Shown here: positions 24,127 through 32,982 of the stretch, piece after piece
How positions within the stretch are numbered: position 1 is the first letter of the stretch
Layout of the letters: the number at the start of each line of letters is the position of its first letter
From: Clostridium punense
GTDB taxonomy: Bacteria; Bacillota; Clostridia; Clostridiales; Clostridiaceae
Length of the DNA: 64,000 nt
Reading direction: 5' to 3'
Assembly (NCBI RefSeq): GCF_017874425.1
Contig: NZ_JAGGLL010000016.1
Coordinates: 44,690 to 108,689 of the forward strand
Notes under the pieces: model-generated
Seen by the model: the letters and a program-made list of their open reading frames with translations, nothing else
Told to the model about the DNA's origin: nothing
The model's database searches: none
Program-made: the position numbers and the translations under genes

Positions 24127-24645
24127 ATGAACTTGACAGGTTTTAGTAAAAGAAGTGAGAATATTAATGAGCAGCTACTACAAAAGCTCATTGATGTAGA
24201 TAAGCATAGACTTTATAGAATTGCCTATATATATGTAAAAAATGAAGAAGATGCACTGGAAATAGTTCAGGAAGCTGTATATAAGGCTTTTTTAAATATA
24301 AAAAAACTAAAAGAACCAGAGTATTTTAATACTTGGATTACAAAAATAATTGTGAATTCCTCCTTAGATTATATAAAAAAGAGAAATAAGGTTATTTATT
24401 TTGGAGAAGAGGAAGGCCTCTTTGGGATTGGAACTAAGGATAATGAGTATTTAGACTTGTACGAGGCAGTAGATAAGCTACAAGGAACTTATAAAACTGT
24501 AATAATTCTTAAGTACTTTGAAGATTTAAAGATAAAGGATATTGCAAAAATATTGGAACTGTCAGAAAGTAATGTAAAGAACTATATGCACAAGGCTTTA
24601 AATATGTTAAGAGTTCAGCTAAAGGAGGGTGAGGATTTTGAGTAA
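24127..24645 (+). CDS. ECF-type RNA polymerase sigma factor
   Basis: A 172-residue sigma-70 family factor with regions 2 and 4 only. Region 2 (about 25-95) has RLYRIAYIYVKNEEDALEIVQEAVYKAF, with region 4 (about 110-165) showing YKTVIILKYFEDLKIKDIAKILELSESNVKNYMHKAL. It overlaps the downstream DUF4179 gene by 8 bp, the usual sigma/anti-sigma coupling. It is closely related to the sigma factor at 55414-56004 (YMKNEEEAIEVYQETVYKAY). GGGAGGGGAGGAAATAT precedes ATG 24127. It probably activates its own operon upon cell-envelope stress. Confidence 0.93.
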   Translation: MNLTGFSKRSENINEQLLQKLIDVDKHRLYRIAYIYVKNEEDALEIVQEAVYKAFLNIKKLKEPEYFNTWITKIIVNSSLDYIKKRNKVIYFGEEEGLFGIGTKDNEYLDLYEAVDKLQGTYKTVIILKYFEDLKIKDIAKILELSESNVKNYMHKALNMLRVQLKEGEDFE

Positions 24646-25969
24646 AATAGATATTAACTTGAGCAAGAAAAAGTATAAAGATATAGCATCCCCCCAAGGT
24701 TTAGATAGTGTAATTGAGGGAGGAAGAGAAAAAGCTTTAAGAAAGAAGAAGCTAAGATATAAAAGACCTATGTGGGGGTTAGTGGCCAGCATTTTAGGTT
24801 TTGTTATTCTACTAAACACCTCTGTAGCTTTTGCAAAGGTAATGAGCAAGGTTCCCTTAATAAGGGACTTTGCAAATGTAGTTTTAATTAATCCAGGAAT
24901 TAAATATGCCCTTGAGGAAGGTTATATTCAAGAGATAAACAAAGTCTACGAGATAGATGGGGTTAAAGTTACTTTAACAAGAATTATTGGAGATAATAAA
25001 AGGCTAATTTTTGGTTATATCATTGAAGGTGTTGAAGAAAAAGAAGGACAGTATATTTCCCCAAGAAATATCGAAATTGCAAGTGAAAATGATAAGCAAT
25101 TAGAAATATTTGAAACCCATGGCCCAGGAGATTATAGTTCTGACGGGCTAAAACCTCTAATGAATGAAAAATATTTTGAGGTTGGGCTAGGGGGAGAGGA
25201 TAGTATTCCTAAGAAGATAAAGGTAACCTTTGATAAAATAATAGATATGAATAATCCAGATAGGGAACAGATTTTATCTCAGGGTAAGTTTATTATGGAT
25301 ATTGAAATAAAGGATAAGATTTTACAAGTGAAGCCACAGGTTTACCCTTTAAATAAAGAAGTTGACCTTGATGGATTTAGGGTATTTATAAGAGAAATGA
25401 GAGTTTACCCAATGGGAACTGAAGTAGTAATTAGGAGAGATATAGGAAAGGCACAGAGATTTACTTGGTTAAAGGATGGATATTTAGAGGATGAAAAAGA
25501 AAATATTTTTAGGTTAGTTTCTGGAGGAACTAAAAATGGAGATGAATATATTCTCACCTTTGCAGGAGGAGCCTACAGTAAGTCTAAGCACTTTACACTT
25601 AAAGCAAGAGGAATGATTTATCAACCTAGGATAGATAGAGAAGTTGTAATAGATAAAAGTACAGGAAGACTTATTGAAGATGGAGGATATGGCCTAGACC
25701 TTTTAAGCATAGAGAATAAGGGAGAAGAAACTCAAATTAACTTTAAGCCTAAAGAAGGGGCAAATATTGAAAGCATAGACTTAACATTAATTGGAGGTAG
25801 TAAATTCTACAGTCAATTTTGGCATAACTATGAAGGTAATGAGGATAGATATATAAAAGAATTTGGAGTAACAGTGGATAGTGCCTCTGTAAAAGATGAT
25901 ATTCTAAAATTTGCTGTAACTTGGATTCACAAGTTTCAAACTAGTAGTTTTGAGATAGAGCTTAAGTAA
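24638..25969 (+). CDS. DUF4179 membrane-bound anti-sigma factor
   Basis: A 443-residue protein from TTG 24638, 9 bp after AGGAGGG; an earlier in-frame GTG (24629) lies inside that ribosome site. About 45 cytoplasmic residues precede one membrane helix (LVASILGFVILLNTSVAFAK). The rest is extracytoplasmic: the DUF4179 domain (about 70-180) and a beta-rich C-terminal region. DUF4179 proteins usually sit behind ECF sigma genes and hold the sigma factor at the membrane until a signal, often proteolysis, frees it. The overlap with the sigma gene supports this. The sensed signal is unknown. Confidence 0.88.
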   Translation: MSKIDINLSKKKYKDIASPQGLDSVIEGGREKALRKKKLRYKRPMWGLVASILGFVILLNTSVAFAKVMSKVPLIRDFANVVLINPGIKYALEEGYIQEINKVYEIDGVKVTLTRIIGDNKRLIFGYIIEGVEEKEGQYISPRNIEIASENDKQLEIFETHGPGDYSSDGLKPLMNEKYFEVGLGGEDSIPKKIKVTFDKIIDMNNPDREQILSQGKFIMDIEIKDKILQVKPQVYPLNKEVDLDGFRVFIREMRVYPMGTEVVIRRDIGKAQRFTWLKDGYLEDEKENIFRLVSGGTKNGDEYILTFAGGAYSKSKHFTLKARGMIYQPRIDREVVIDKSTGRLIEDGGYGLDLLSIENKGEETQINFKPKEGANIESIDLTLIGGSKFYSQFWHNYEGNEDRYIKEFGVTVDSASVKDDILKFAVTWIHKFQTSSFEIELK

Positions 25970-25980
25970 AAAGTATGAGG

Positions 25981-26015
25981 AAAGATGCAAGGCTGAAGAG
26001 CCCTGCATCTTTTTA
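25981..26015 (+). terminator. Intrinsic terminator of the first sigma/anti-sigma operon
   Basis: AAAGATGCA pairs with TGCATCTTT, extended by GGCT/AGCC, and is followed by TTTTATC. It lies 12 bp after the stop codon. Confidence 0.88.
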
Positions 26016-26083
26016 TCTGCATATTTTTATAACTCTATACTATTTATACTGTAAAATAAATAGTAGGAATATTTTTATTCTAC

Positions 26084-26109
26084 TGTAACGAATATCCACT
26101 TATTTGTAC
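26084..26109 (+). promoter_or_regulatory. Candidate ECF-type promoter
   Basis: TGTAAC (26084-26089), 16 bp and GTAC (26106-26109) match the AAC / CGTA-like pattern of ECF promoters and lie 57 bp before the second sigma gene, suggesting autoregulation. Confidence 0.45.
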
Positions 26110-26165
26110 TAATAGATGTAGGCTACAAAATTATAAAAGTTATTTAAATATGAAAGGAGGGAACT

Positions 26166-26654
26166 ATGAGGGAGTTTGATAATCTGTACAAAGAATATAG
26201 TGAAGGAATATTTAAGTATTTAATTTATTTGACTGGAAACAAGTCCAGTGCAGAGGAGCTTCTTCAGGAAACCTTCTTTCAAGCCTTTAAAAGTATAAAT
26301 AGGTTTAAAGGAGAAAGTAAGATATCTACTTGGCTCTATAGCATTGCAAGAAATGTTTATCTTAAACAATATAGTAAGAATAAAAAGTATAACATTTGTG
26401 AACTTAATGAATTTAGTAGCTATATAAATCCGCAAGACCTTTTAGAAACTAATTATGAAAGAAAAGAAACTTTAAGAGAAGTGTTAAAGAAGATTAGTAA
26501 TTTAGATTTTGATTCTAGGCAGGTAGTACTTTTTAGAGTAGTTAATGAATTAAGCTTTAAAGATATAGGTGATATTTTAGGGAAAAGTGAAAATTGGGCA
26601 AGGGTTACTTTTCATAGAGTAAAGGTAAGGTTAAGAAAGGAGATAGAGTTGTGA
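26166..26654 (+). CDS. ECF RNA polymerase sigma factor
   Basis: A 162-residue ECF sigma factor. Region 2 has FKYLIYLTGNKSSAEELLQETFFQAF and FKGESKISTWLYSIARNVYLK; region 4 has FDSRQVVLFRVVNELSFKDIGDILGKSENWARVTFHRVKVRLRK. This is a different subgroup from the other two sigma factors in the window, closer to SigW/SigX-like ECFs. GAAAGGAGGGAACT precedes ATG 26166. The stop codon overlaps the start of its zinc-finger anti-sigma gene. Confidence 0.94.
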   Translation: MREFDNLYKEYSEGIFKYLIYLTGNKSSAEELLQETFFQAFKSINRFKGESKISTWLYSIARNVYLKQYSKNKKYNICELNEFSSYINPQDLLETNYERKETLREVLKKISNLDFDSRQVVLFRVVNELSFKDIGDILGKSENWARVTFHRVKVRLRKEIEL

Positions 26655-27181
26655 TGGGAGAAGTAGGGTGCAAAGTCATTGAAGATTTGTTGACTCTATA
26701 CATTGATGGGTTAACTAGTGAGGAAAGCAATGGTTTAATTCACCAGCATATTTCTAATTGTAATCAATGCAAAGAATACATGGAAGCACTTAAAAGTGAC
26801 GAAATAAGTATGCCAAATGGTTTTGATGAAGAAGAGTTAGCTATTGTAAAAAAGGAAAGTAAGATTATGAAAAGTATTAGATACCGATTATTAAATATAA
26901 AAATTGCTTATGTAGTAGTTGGAGCATTATTAGCTTTATTTATACTTAGAGAAGAAAGAGCACTTCAATCAATTATAATTTATCCACTGTTAGGGGTTGC
27001 CTCTTATGGGCTAGTTAAAAAAATATGGCTACCACCTATTATTGTGACAGTTGTATTTTTTATAGGTAGTGTAGTATTTTTGGGTGAAGGAATGCCAATA
27101 GGAATAATAGCTATAATTTGTGGAGTTCTCACACTAATAGGAACTATTATGGGGTATTGTATTAAAAAGATTTGGTTTTAA
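26651..27181 (+). CDS. Zinc-finger (zf-HC2) anti-sigma factor, membrane protein
   Basis: A 176-residue protein from GTG 26651 (ATG 26654 is equally possible), overlapping the sigma gene by 4 bp. The N-terminal anti-sigma domain has HQHISNCNQC, the HxxxCxxC zinc motif of ZAS anti-sigma factors. Four membrane helices follow (about 75-170), including IAYVVVGALLALFIL and PIGIIAIICGVLTLIGTIMG. It should bind and inhibit the sigma factor encoded upstream. Confidence 0.9.
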   Translation: MMGEVGCKVIEDLLTLYIDGLTSEESNGLIHQHISNCNQCKEYMEALKSDEISMPNGFDEEELAIVKKESKIMKSIRYRLLNIKIAYVVVGALLALFILREERALQSIIIYPLLGVASYGLVKKIWLPPIIVTVVFFIGSVVFLGEGMPIGIIAIICGVLTLIGTIMGYCIKKIWF

Positions 27182-27200
27182 TGAGTAAAGGGGTGTAGTA

Positions 27201-28043
27201 ATGAAAAAGATATTTGGGTTTATCTTAATAATTCTAGTTTTTTTAGTAGGATTTATTTATAATGAGTTTAATGGAAATCCCTTAAGTAAATATTTTGCTA
27301 AAAGAGAGATAAGTAAATATATTTCAGCTAATTATAGTGATAAGGATTTTGAGATTATTAGTATTGGGTATAATTTTAAGTTCCATAACTATGCTGCAAA
27401 TATAGAGTCTAAAAAAGAGAATATTAAATTCGTAATAGATATTAAGGGTGATGGTAGGTTTTATGATGAATACTATTATTCCTACTCTGCTGAGCAAAAA
27501 ATTGCAAGAAAGTTTGGAGAGCAATTAAGCAAGATTTTATATGAAGAATTAAAGGAAAAAGTTCCTGATTTAAAGGCTGTAGCTACTAGTTTTGAGATAG
27601 AACGAGGTAAGTACTTGTTTACTGATGAATATTCCAAGAATATAAAAGAGCAACCAGCAATAAGTATTGGATTTGTAGGGGATCAGGTAACAAAAGAAGA
27701 ATTCGTAAATAAGGTATACTTAGTTAAGGAAGCGGTAATAAAGGGTGGCTATAAACCTAAAAGTTTTAACTTCAATTATAATGCGCAAGGTGATAAAGGT
27801 GCCTTAATTTACTCTTTAAACCTAGATGAAAGTCAGCTAAATTTAAGTAAAGAAGAAATTAACAATATTAAGTTTGGGTTTGATGAAGGAACAAAGGAAG
27901 AACTTAGAAAGAATGCAGCTAAAAATAAGTTTCTACTGAAGGTTTATATAATAGGAATCTTAGGCTTTGTAATTGGTACTGCTTTATTTATAACTGCAAT
28001 AATTAATAAGGAAAAGAAGAGAAAAAATATTGAAAGCTCATAG
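27201..28043 (+). CDS. Hypothetical membrane protein, possibly YfjL-like
   Basis: A 280-residue protein with a membrane helix at each end (about 4-22 and 245-266). The first 60 residues (NEFNGNPLSKYFAKREISKYI) recall the N-terminal domain of Bacillus YfjL-like proteins; this is from memory of the family. The central part is probably extracytoplasmic. It starts 19 bp after the anti-sigma gene, behind AAAGGGGTG, so it is likely the third gene of that operon and a regulon member. Confidence 0.75.
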   Translation: MKKIFGFILIILVFLVGFIYNEFNGNPLSKYFAKREISKYISANYSDKDFEIISIGYNFKFHNYAANIESKKENIKFVIDIKGDGRFYDEYYYSYSAEQKIARKFGEQLSKILYEELKEKVPDLKAVATSFEIERGKYLFTDEYSKNIKEQPAISIGFVGDQVTKEEFVNKVYLVKEAVIKGGYKPKSFNFNYNAQGDKGALIYSLNLDESQLNLSKEEINNIKFGFDEGTKEELRKNAAKNKFLLKVYIIGILGFVIGTALFITAIINKEKKRKNIESS

Positions 28044-28229
28044 CTAAAAAGCTTAAAATAATACTAATGAAAAACACTAACTTTTAAGGTATAAGTAGAG
28101 TAATGATAAAGGGGTAAGATTTAATAATGATAATAAACAGAATACTATGAGGAATTTAAGGATGGAAAGGTGATTAAGTAAAGTAGTAGTAAGTCTATAA
28201 TCCTAAATTTTTATGAACGGAGAATAAAA

Positions 28230-28832
28230 ATGGAGTTTTTCAAGTACGGAGAAAAAGAAATAGAATACTTAAAGAAGAAGGATAAAAAGCTAGGGGCAGC
28301 TATTGAAAAAATAGGAATGATACAGCGTGAGATTACTCCGAATCCCTTTGAAGCACTAATTTCAAGTATTGTTAGCCAACAAATTTCAAGCAAGGCTGCA
28401 GAAACTGTTTGGAATAGATTTATTAATGTTATTGGAGTGGTTGCACCAGAAAACATTGATAAGGTAAGCATTGAAGAAATTCAAGGTTGCGGTATGAGCT
28501 TAAGGAAAGTAGGATATATTAAAGGAATTGCTGAGGCTGCCATTTCTGGTGAGGTGGACTTTAGCACACTTCATACTTTAACTGATGAAGAAATAGTAAA
28601 AAAGCTTTCAGCTCTTAAAGGCGTTGGAGTTTGGACTGCTGAAATGCTTTTGATTTTCTCTCTTTGCCGTCCTGATGTAGTAAGTTTTGGCGATTTAGCT
28701 ATTCGTAGAGGAATGATGAACTTATATGGACTTAAAGAACTGCCAAAGGAAAAGTTTGAAAGATACAAAAAGAGATACTCTCCTTATGGAACAGTGGCTT
28801 CTTTATACCTATGGGCACTTTCTGTAATGTAG
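28230..28832 (+). CDS. DNA-3-methyladenine glycosylase II (AlkA-like, HhH-GPD)
   Basis: A 200-residue base-excision repair enzyme that removes alkylated purines from DNA. It has the HhH-GPD core: FEALISSIVSQQISSKAAETVWNRF, the hairpin LKGVGVWTAEMLLIF and the catalytic Asp in RPDVVSFGDLAIRRG. It lacks the N-terminal AlkA domain of the E. coli protein, so it is of the short form common in Gram-positive bacteria. ATG at 28230 follows a weak site (GAACGGAGAATAAAA). It stands alone. Confidence 0.93.
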   Translation: MEFFKYGEKEIEYLKKKDKKLGAAIEKIGMIQREITPNPFEALISSIVSQQISSKAAETVWNRFINVIGVVAPENIDKVSIEEIQGCGMSLRKVGYIKGIAEAAISGEVDFSTLHTLTDEEIVKKLSALKGVGVWTAEMLLIFSLCRPDVVSFGDLAIRRGMMNLYGLKELPKEKFERYKKRYSPYGTVASLYLWALSVM

Positions 28833-29014
28833 TGATTAAAGTAAGTAGCTCTGTATAATGCATTAAATATATTGGAAAGTTTAAAGCCACTGAAATCGAA
28901 AAGAAAATCAATGGCTTCATCAAGGCAGCTAAATTAGTCTCATGACTAGGCTAAAAGTTTATTTTTATTATCCAATATCAACTTAAGTACCCATTAACTG
29001 AAAATATATATAAC

Positions 29015-29067
29015 AAAACTTCCAGTTATGATAAATTAAATTTTATCACAGCTGGAAGTTTTTATTT
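29015..29067. terminator. Bidirectional terminator between glycosylase and MATE genes
   Basis: AAAACTTCCAG and CTGGAAGTTTT form an 11-bp stem extended inward by TGATAAA/TTTATCA. TTTATTTTA follows on the + strand. It lies in the 343-bp gap between convergent genes; nothing else is seen in that gap. Confidence 0.8.
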
Positions 29068-29175
29068 TACCATGCTATCTATTTTAAAATCCTTGTTAAG
29101 TAATGGTTATAACTGTAGTTACTAAGAGTTTTTAATCAATGGAACAAAAGCTCCAAAAAACTTTATACTTAATAA

Positions 29176-30537
29176 TTAGTTAGAGCTATCTTTTTTATTT
29201 TCATCAAGGTTTATAATGGACTTGTTTTTCCATCTTCCAGAACGGTAGTAAATTACAGTGGCTATAGCTCCAAAGGTCCAACCAGCAGGGATAGACCACC
29301 AAATTCCACTACTTCCAAGTGGAGAAGATAGTACATAAGCTATAGGAAGTCTTATAAGCCAAAGAGATAATATAGATATTATCATTGGAAAAATAGCTTC
29401 TCCAGCTCCTCTATGAACACCGTTTATAATAAACATGGCACCAACCACAAAATAGAAGGGAGCAACAATATTTATATAATTAACACCTTGAGCAACTACT
29501 TCAGCTTCGCTAGTGAAAATCTGAACTAATGGCTTTGCAAAGATAATTAATATTAAAGCTATTCCAATGGACATTACTGTAGACATTATTAAGGTTGTAT
29601 TAAGCCCTTTTCGTACTCTTTCTGGCTTGTTAGCACCAATATTTTGACCAACAAAGGTAGAAATTGCAGCTCCAAAATTCATTATTGGCATGGAAGAAAA
29701 GGAATCTATTTTTGAGGCAGCAGCATAGGCAGCCATAGTATTTCCTCCAAAGCCATTGATAAGCCCCTGAAGCATCATCATTCCAAAAGAAAATACCATT
29801 TGTTGAATTCCTGAGGGAAGTCCTATCTTAATGCTCCTTTTAAGTATATCCTTATCAAACTCTAAGTGTCTTATATTAATTTTAAGAACCTTATGACGTT
29901 TATTTAAATATATTACTGCTAAAATAAAGGATATGGCTTGAGAAATGATAGTGGCCCAAGCAGCTCCACCTACCCCCATATTAAACTCTAAAATAAATAA
30001 AAGATCTAAAAATATGTTTATTATAGAAGAGATAATTAAGAAATACACTGGTGTTTTAGAATCTCCAAGTCCTCTTAAAATAGCACTGACAGAGTTATAA
30101 CCAAACATTCCGATAAGACCAATAAAGGTTATATCAAGATACTCCTTAGAGGCAGCAAAAATTTCATCAGGCACATTTATAAGTCTTAAAATAGGGCCGC
30201 CAATTATAAGACCTAAAATTGTAACAAAAATAGATGCAAAAAATAAGGTGATATAGGCTGTATCTATGGTCTTTTTAACTTTCTCCATATCTTTTGCCCC
30301 AAAGTATTGAGATATTAAAATAGTTGATCCCATGGTTACCCCCATGATTAAGGAAATAAGTAAGAAAATTATAGGAAAGCTGGTGCCTACTGCAGCTAGT
30401 GCATCCTTACCTAAAAACTTTCCAACAATGATGCTATCAACAGTATTATATAACTGCTGAAATATGTTTCCCACTAACATGGGAAGAGCAAAATAAAATA
30501 TAAGTTTGGCCTCACTACCCTTTGTCATATCTTTCAT
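29176..30537 (-). CDS. MATE family efflux transporter
   Basis: A 453-residue integral membrane protein with the 12 helices of the MATE family, two MatE halves (about 12-175 and 235-400). Typical motifs are MLVGNIFQQLYNTVDSIIVG near the N-terminus and its counterpart FGAAISTFVGQNIGA. It should export drugs or metabolites using a sodium or proton gradient. The start ATG 30537 follows GAAGGGGGTTTTTAC. It is a single gene with no adjacent regulator. Confidence 0.95.
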   Translation of the reverse strand: MKDMTKGSEAKLIFYFALPMLVGNIFQQLYNTVDSIIVGKFLGKDALAAVGTSFPIIFLLISLIMGVTMGSTILISQYFGAKDMEKVKKTIDTAYITLFFASIFVTILGLIIGGPILRLINVPDEIFAASKEYLDITFIGLIGMFGYNSVSAILRGLGDSKTPVYFLIISSIINIFLDLLFILEFNMGVGGAAWATIISQAISFILAVIYLNKRHKVLKINIRHLEFDKDILKRSIKIGLPSGIQQMVFSFGMMMLQGLINGFGGNTMAAYAAASKIDSFSSMPIMNFGAAISTFVGQNIGANKPERVRKGLNTTLIMSTVMSIGIALILIIFAKPLVQIFTSEAEVVAQGVNYINIVAPFYFVVGAMFIINGVHRGAGEAIFPMIISILSLWLIRLPIAYVLSSPLGSSGIWWSIPAGWTFGAIATVIYYRSGRWKNKSIINLDENKKDSSN

Positions 30538-31031
30538 GTAAAAACCCCCTTCATATAAAATGAATTTGTTCTTAATTTAATAAATGTGAAGATTAGCTTG
30601 TTTTTGTAATTACAATAATACGCAGGTACAACATATTACATAAGAAAAGATGTCCTCATATCACAGGTTTATACAATAAGGTATTGGAATTATGGATTGA
30701 TAAAAATGTGGAATAAATATGGTTAGCTATAAGCGATTAATTTATATAAAGAATTTCATAATGTTTACTTATTCAGCCCATTGTATTTTTGTGACTTCTT
30801 AAATCAAAAATCTTTAGGGAACCGAAATATTTTTATAACTATTATATTATACTACAGATTTAGAATTTACTCTATTTACATTTGTGAATAAAATGTAAAT
30901 TGTTATTGGGGTTATGCAAAACATCACCAAACTGCATATTTAATCTTTGAGACAAGGATGTCTTAATAAAATCTGAGGATTTGGGGGTGTGATCCTTTAG
31001 CAGCATATAGAATTTGCTGAGGGATAGAATT
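30538..31031. other. Intergenic region upstream of the initiator-like gene
   Basis: A 494-bp AT-rich gap between divergent genes. Apart from the GACAAGGATGTC palindrome at 30951-30962 and a half-site-like GATGTCC near 30650, I see no ORF or strong promoter. Confidence 0.5.
30951..30962. promoter_or_regulatory. GACA-N4-TGTC box upstream of the HTH gene
   Basis: GACAAGGATGTC is identical to the second iteron at 32255-32266. It lies 69 bp upstream of the HTH gene, a position that suggests autoregulation by the protein that binds the iterons. Confidence 0.6.
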
Positions 31032-31829
31032 ATGGGATATACAAAGATAAGTAATGAAATTATAGAGTTAAAAGAAATTTCCGATGGAGCTTTTAGATTA
31101 TATATCTTGTTACAAAAAATGTGTTATGGGGAGAAGAAATCTTGCTTTCCCTCACAAGGTTATCTTGCAAATGCTTTAAATAAATCCTCTAAAACTATTC
31201 AAAGATATTTAGAGGAACTAATAGGTCTTGGCCTAGTTAAAAGCACAAGAAGAGGAAGTTCATCTAACTTATATGTAGTTGTGGATAAAGTCAGTGAAGA
31301 GGTAGAACAGGATATCCTAGAAACTAAGGAGACCGAAGAAGTACCCCAAGGTGCCACCACTAATGAAAATTATCGGGATGAACTAGAATTTGAGACAATG
31401 GCCACTGTGGAGGATAATAAAGAGGAAAGAACTAAAAATATATACCGAGGAAAAGCCAAGGAGAATAAGCAAAGCCCTAAAAATAATGATAAAAGCCCAG
31501 ATCAGCAGTGGCTGAAATGGCAAAGGGATATGAGTACCGAAATTGATGGAGACAAGCTAAGACATAGGAATGAATCAAACTCCTATAGGACAAGTAGTCA
31601 CAGAAGTAAGTATAATCCTTTTAAGAGTCCTGTGCCAAGTAGTCATGGAAGCAAGTATAATCCTTTTAAAAGTCCTGCTCCAAGTGAAAATAATAGTAGA
31701 AAAACCAGTGATAAGAAGAAAACCTTTAATAGCTATGACCAAAGAAATTATGACCTTAATTACCTAGAGGCCTTACTTCTAGGTTATGAACAGTACGATG
31801 AAAATAAACTATATGTTAAAGAAGAGTAA
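31032..31829 (+). CDS. Helix-turn-helix protein, replication-initiator-like (HTH-36 type)
   Basis: A 265-residue protein from ATG 31032, behind TGAGGGATAGAATT; an in-frame TTG lies further upstream at 31014. The N-terminal 85 residues form a winged helix (ISDGAFRLYILLQKMCYG, CFPSQGYLANALNKSSKTIQ, RYLEELIGLGLVKSTRRGSS) of the kind found in phage replisome organisers and plasmid initiators. The middle is acidic and unstructured. The C-terminal part carries a duplicated motif, SSH-SKYNPFKSP-PS, then ends LNYLEALLLGYEQYDENKLY. DnaA boxes and iterons lie directly downstream and the same box occurs upstream, so this is the best candidate for the iteron-binding protein. A purely regulatory role is possible. 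Confidence 0.75.
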   Translation: MGYTKISNEIIELKEISDGAFRLYILLQKMCYGEKKSCFPSQGYLANALNKSSKTIQRYLEELIGLGLVKSTRRGSSSNLYVVVDKVSEEVEQDILETKETEEVPQGATTNENYRDELEFETMATVEDNKEERTKNIYRGKAKENKQSPKNNDKSPDQQWLKWQRDMSTEIDGDKLRHRNESNSYRTSSHRSKYNPFKSPVPSSHGSKYNPFKSPAPSENNSRKTSDKKKTFNSYDQRNYDLNYLEALLLGYEQYDENKLYVKEE

Positions 31830-31933
31830 TGTATAAACAGATATATGGAGAAACCACTTAAGTATTAATTTATTACTTCCAAGAAGTAGCTTTTCTAAAA
31901 GAGATATACAGGCTCAATGTAGTGTGGATATGT

Positions 31934-31971
31934 AATTTAGTATGGAGATGAACAAATTTCCATACTAAATT
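31934..31971. repeat. Perfect 13-bp inverted repeat after the HTH gene
   Basis: AATTTAGTATGGA (31934-31946) and TCCATACTAAATT (31959-31971) form a stem with a 12-nt loop. No U-run follows, so it is either a weak terminator or an origin-associated structure. Confidence 0.7.
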
Positions 31972-32099
31972 TAAGGTTCTTAGCTATATAGTAGCAAAAG
32001 ACACAAATTGCAACATAAGGATTTAAAAATATGGAAAAGAACTTAAACTGTGAATTAATAAAATGAGTGCATAAAAACTATTAACATGAAAATTAGAAG

Positions 32100-32219
32100 T
32101 TATCCACAGAGCTTAGCACTATAAAACTCCCATTGTGGAGGAATTTTCACAATAATCCTAATTTTAATCCACATTATCCACAAAGTTATTAACAATTACT
32201 ATCCACAAAGTTGTTCACA
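32100..32219 (+). promoter_or_regulatory. Cluster of DnaA boxes
   Basis: Five 9-mers lie in the same orientation: TTATCCACA at 32100 and 32174 (both perfect), TAATCCACA at 32165 (directly abutting the second), CTATCCACA at 32199 and TTGTTCACA at 32211. Spacings of 9, 25 and 12 bp give a dense array typical of DnaA-binding regions. The surrounding DNA is very AT-rich. Confidence 0.75.
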
Positions 32220-32231
32220 AGGTTTCTCTAA

Positions 32232-32312
32232 GACAAAAATGTCCTATAAAATACGACAAGGATGTCCTTACTTATAGGACAAATTTGTCCTCTTTAATGA
32301 GACAGAAATGTC
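32232..32312. repeat. Four 23-bp-spaced iterons (GACA-N4-TGTC)
   Basis: The palindromes GACAAAAATGTC, GACAAGGATGTC, GACAAATTTGTC and GACAGAAATGTC start at 32232, 32255, 32278 and 32301, exactly 23 bp apart, mostly followed by CCT. The equal spacing puts all sites about two helical turns apart on one face of the DNA. An AT-rich tract (32313-32380) follows, and AATAAGACTC (32346-32355) has its inverse GAGTCTTATT at 32449-32458. Confidence 0.85.
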
Positions 32313-32572
32313 CTATAAATAATAAAAATATAATAACAAAAAAATAATAAGACTCTCTTAATAATAATTATAGGCTCACAAGACGAGGAAGTGCCTTGTT
32401 TAATTCTTAAAAGCCAAAAGGAATAAAGTTAGTCTTCAGGTATAAAGTGAGTCTTATTTTTAGTTTGCTAAAGCTAGAATTCAAATGCAAAAAAATAATT
32501 ATAAATAATTTTTTTAAAATCAGGAAATTTTCCTTCATACTGCATATCTAATTATTGAAAGGAGTTGATATT

Positions 32573-32794
32573 ATGATAAATGCAATTAAAAAATCATCAG
32601 CAGTTATTTTAACTTATAAGGTGGGGGTTGATAAGAAGGGTGAGGATGTATTTTCATCCCAAAGATTTTCTAAGGTGAATAAGGCTGCCACTGAGGAAGA
32701 AATTTATAACTTTGCAAAGGCTATGGAGAATCTTTTAGCTTATCCTCTTTATGAGGTTAAAAGAGCAGAAGACTTCAGCATTGTGAAGGCTTAA
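32573..32794 (+). CDS. DUF1659 family protein
   Basis: A 73-residue small protein of the DUF1659 family (SSAVILTYKVGVDKKGEDVF, FSKVNKAATEEEIYNFAKAM). Function unknown. ATG 32573 follows AAAGGAGTTGATATT; an upstream in-frame TTG lies over that site. DUF1659 and DUF2922 genes are commonly neighbours in clostridia and bacilli, as they are here. Confidence 0.88.
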   Translation: MINAIKKSSAVILTYKVGVDKKGEDVFSSQRFSKVNKAATEEEIYNFAKAMENLLAYPLYEVKRAEDFSIVKA

Positions 32795-32796
32795 CT

Positions 32797-32970
32797 ATGA
32801 GAGGGGTAGTTTATCTAGTTAAGGAAGGTTTAAAACCCCTGTTAGATAACCTACTTGTAAAGACAATAAGTTTAATCAGGTGCTCCAGATTAATTCAGCT
32901 AAGAAACTTAAGCTTTGAGTTTATCAATGGAGAAGAGGTAAAGTTTATTTTAATTTATAAGAGGAAATAA
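32797..32970 (+). CDS. Hypothetical 57-residue protein between DUF1659 and DUF2922 genes
   Basis: This ORF starts 2 bp after the DUF1659 stop (ATG 32797, with GAAGG upstream) and ends 12 bp before the DUF2922 start. The protein begins MRGVVYLVKEGLKPLLDNLL and ends EEVKFILIYKRK; it is basic and has no membrane segment. I do not recognise it. The tight packing between two conserved genes is the main support. Confidence 0.55.
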   Translation: MRGVVYLVKEGLKPLLDNLLVKTISLIRCSRLIQLRNLSFEFINGEEVKFILIYKRK

Positions 32971-32982
32971 GGAGGAGATTTT

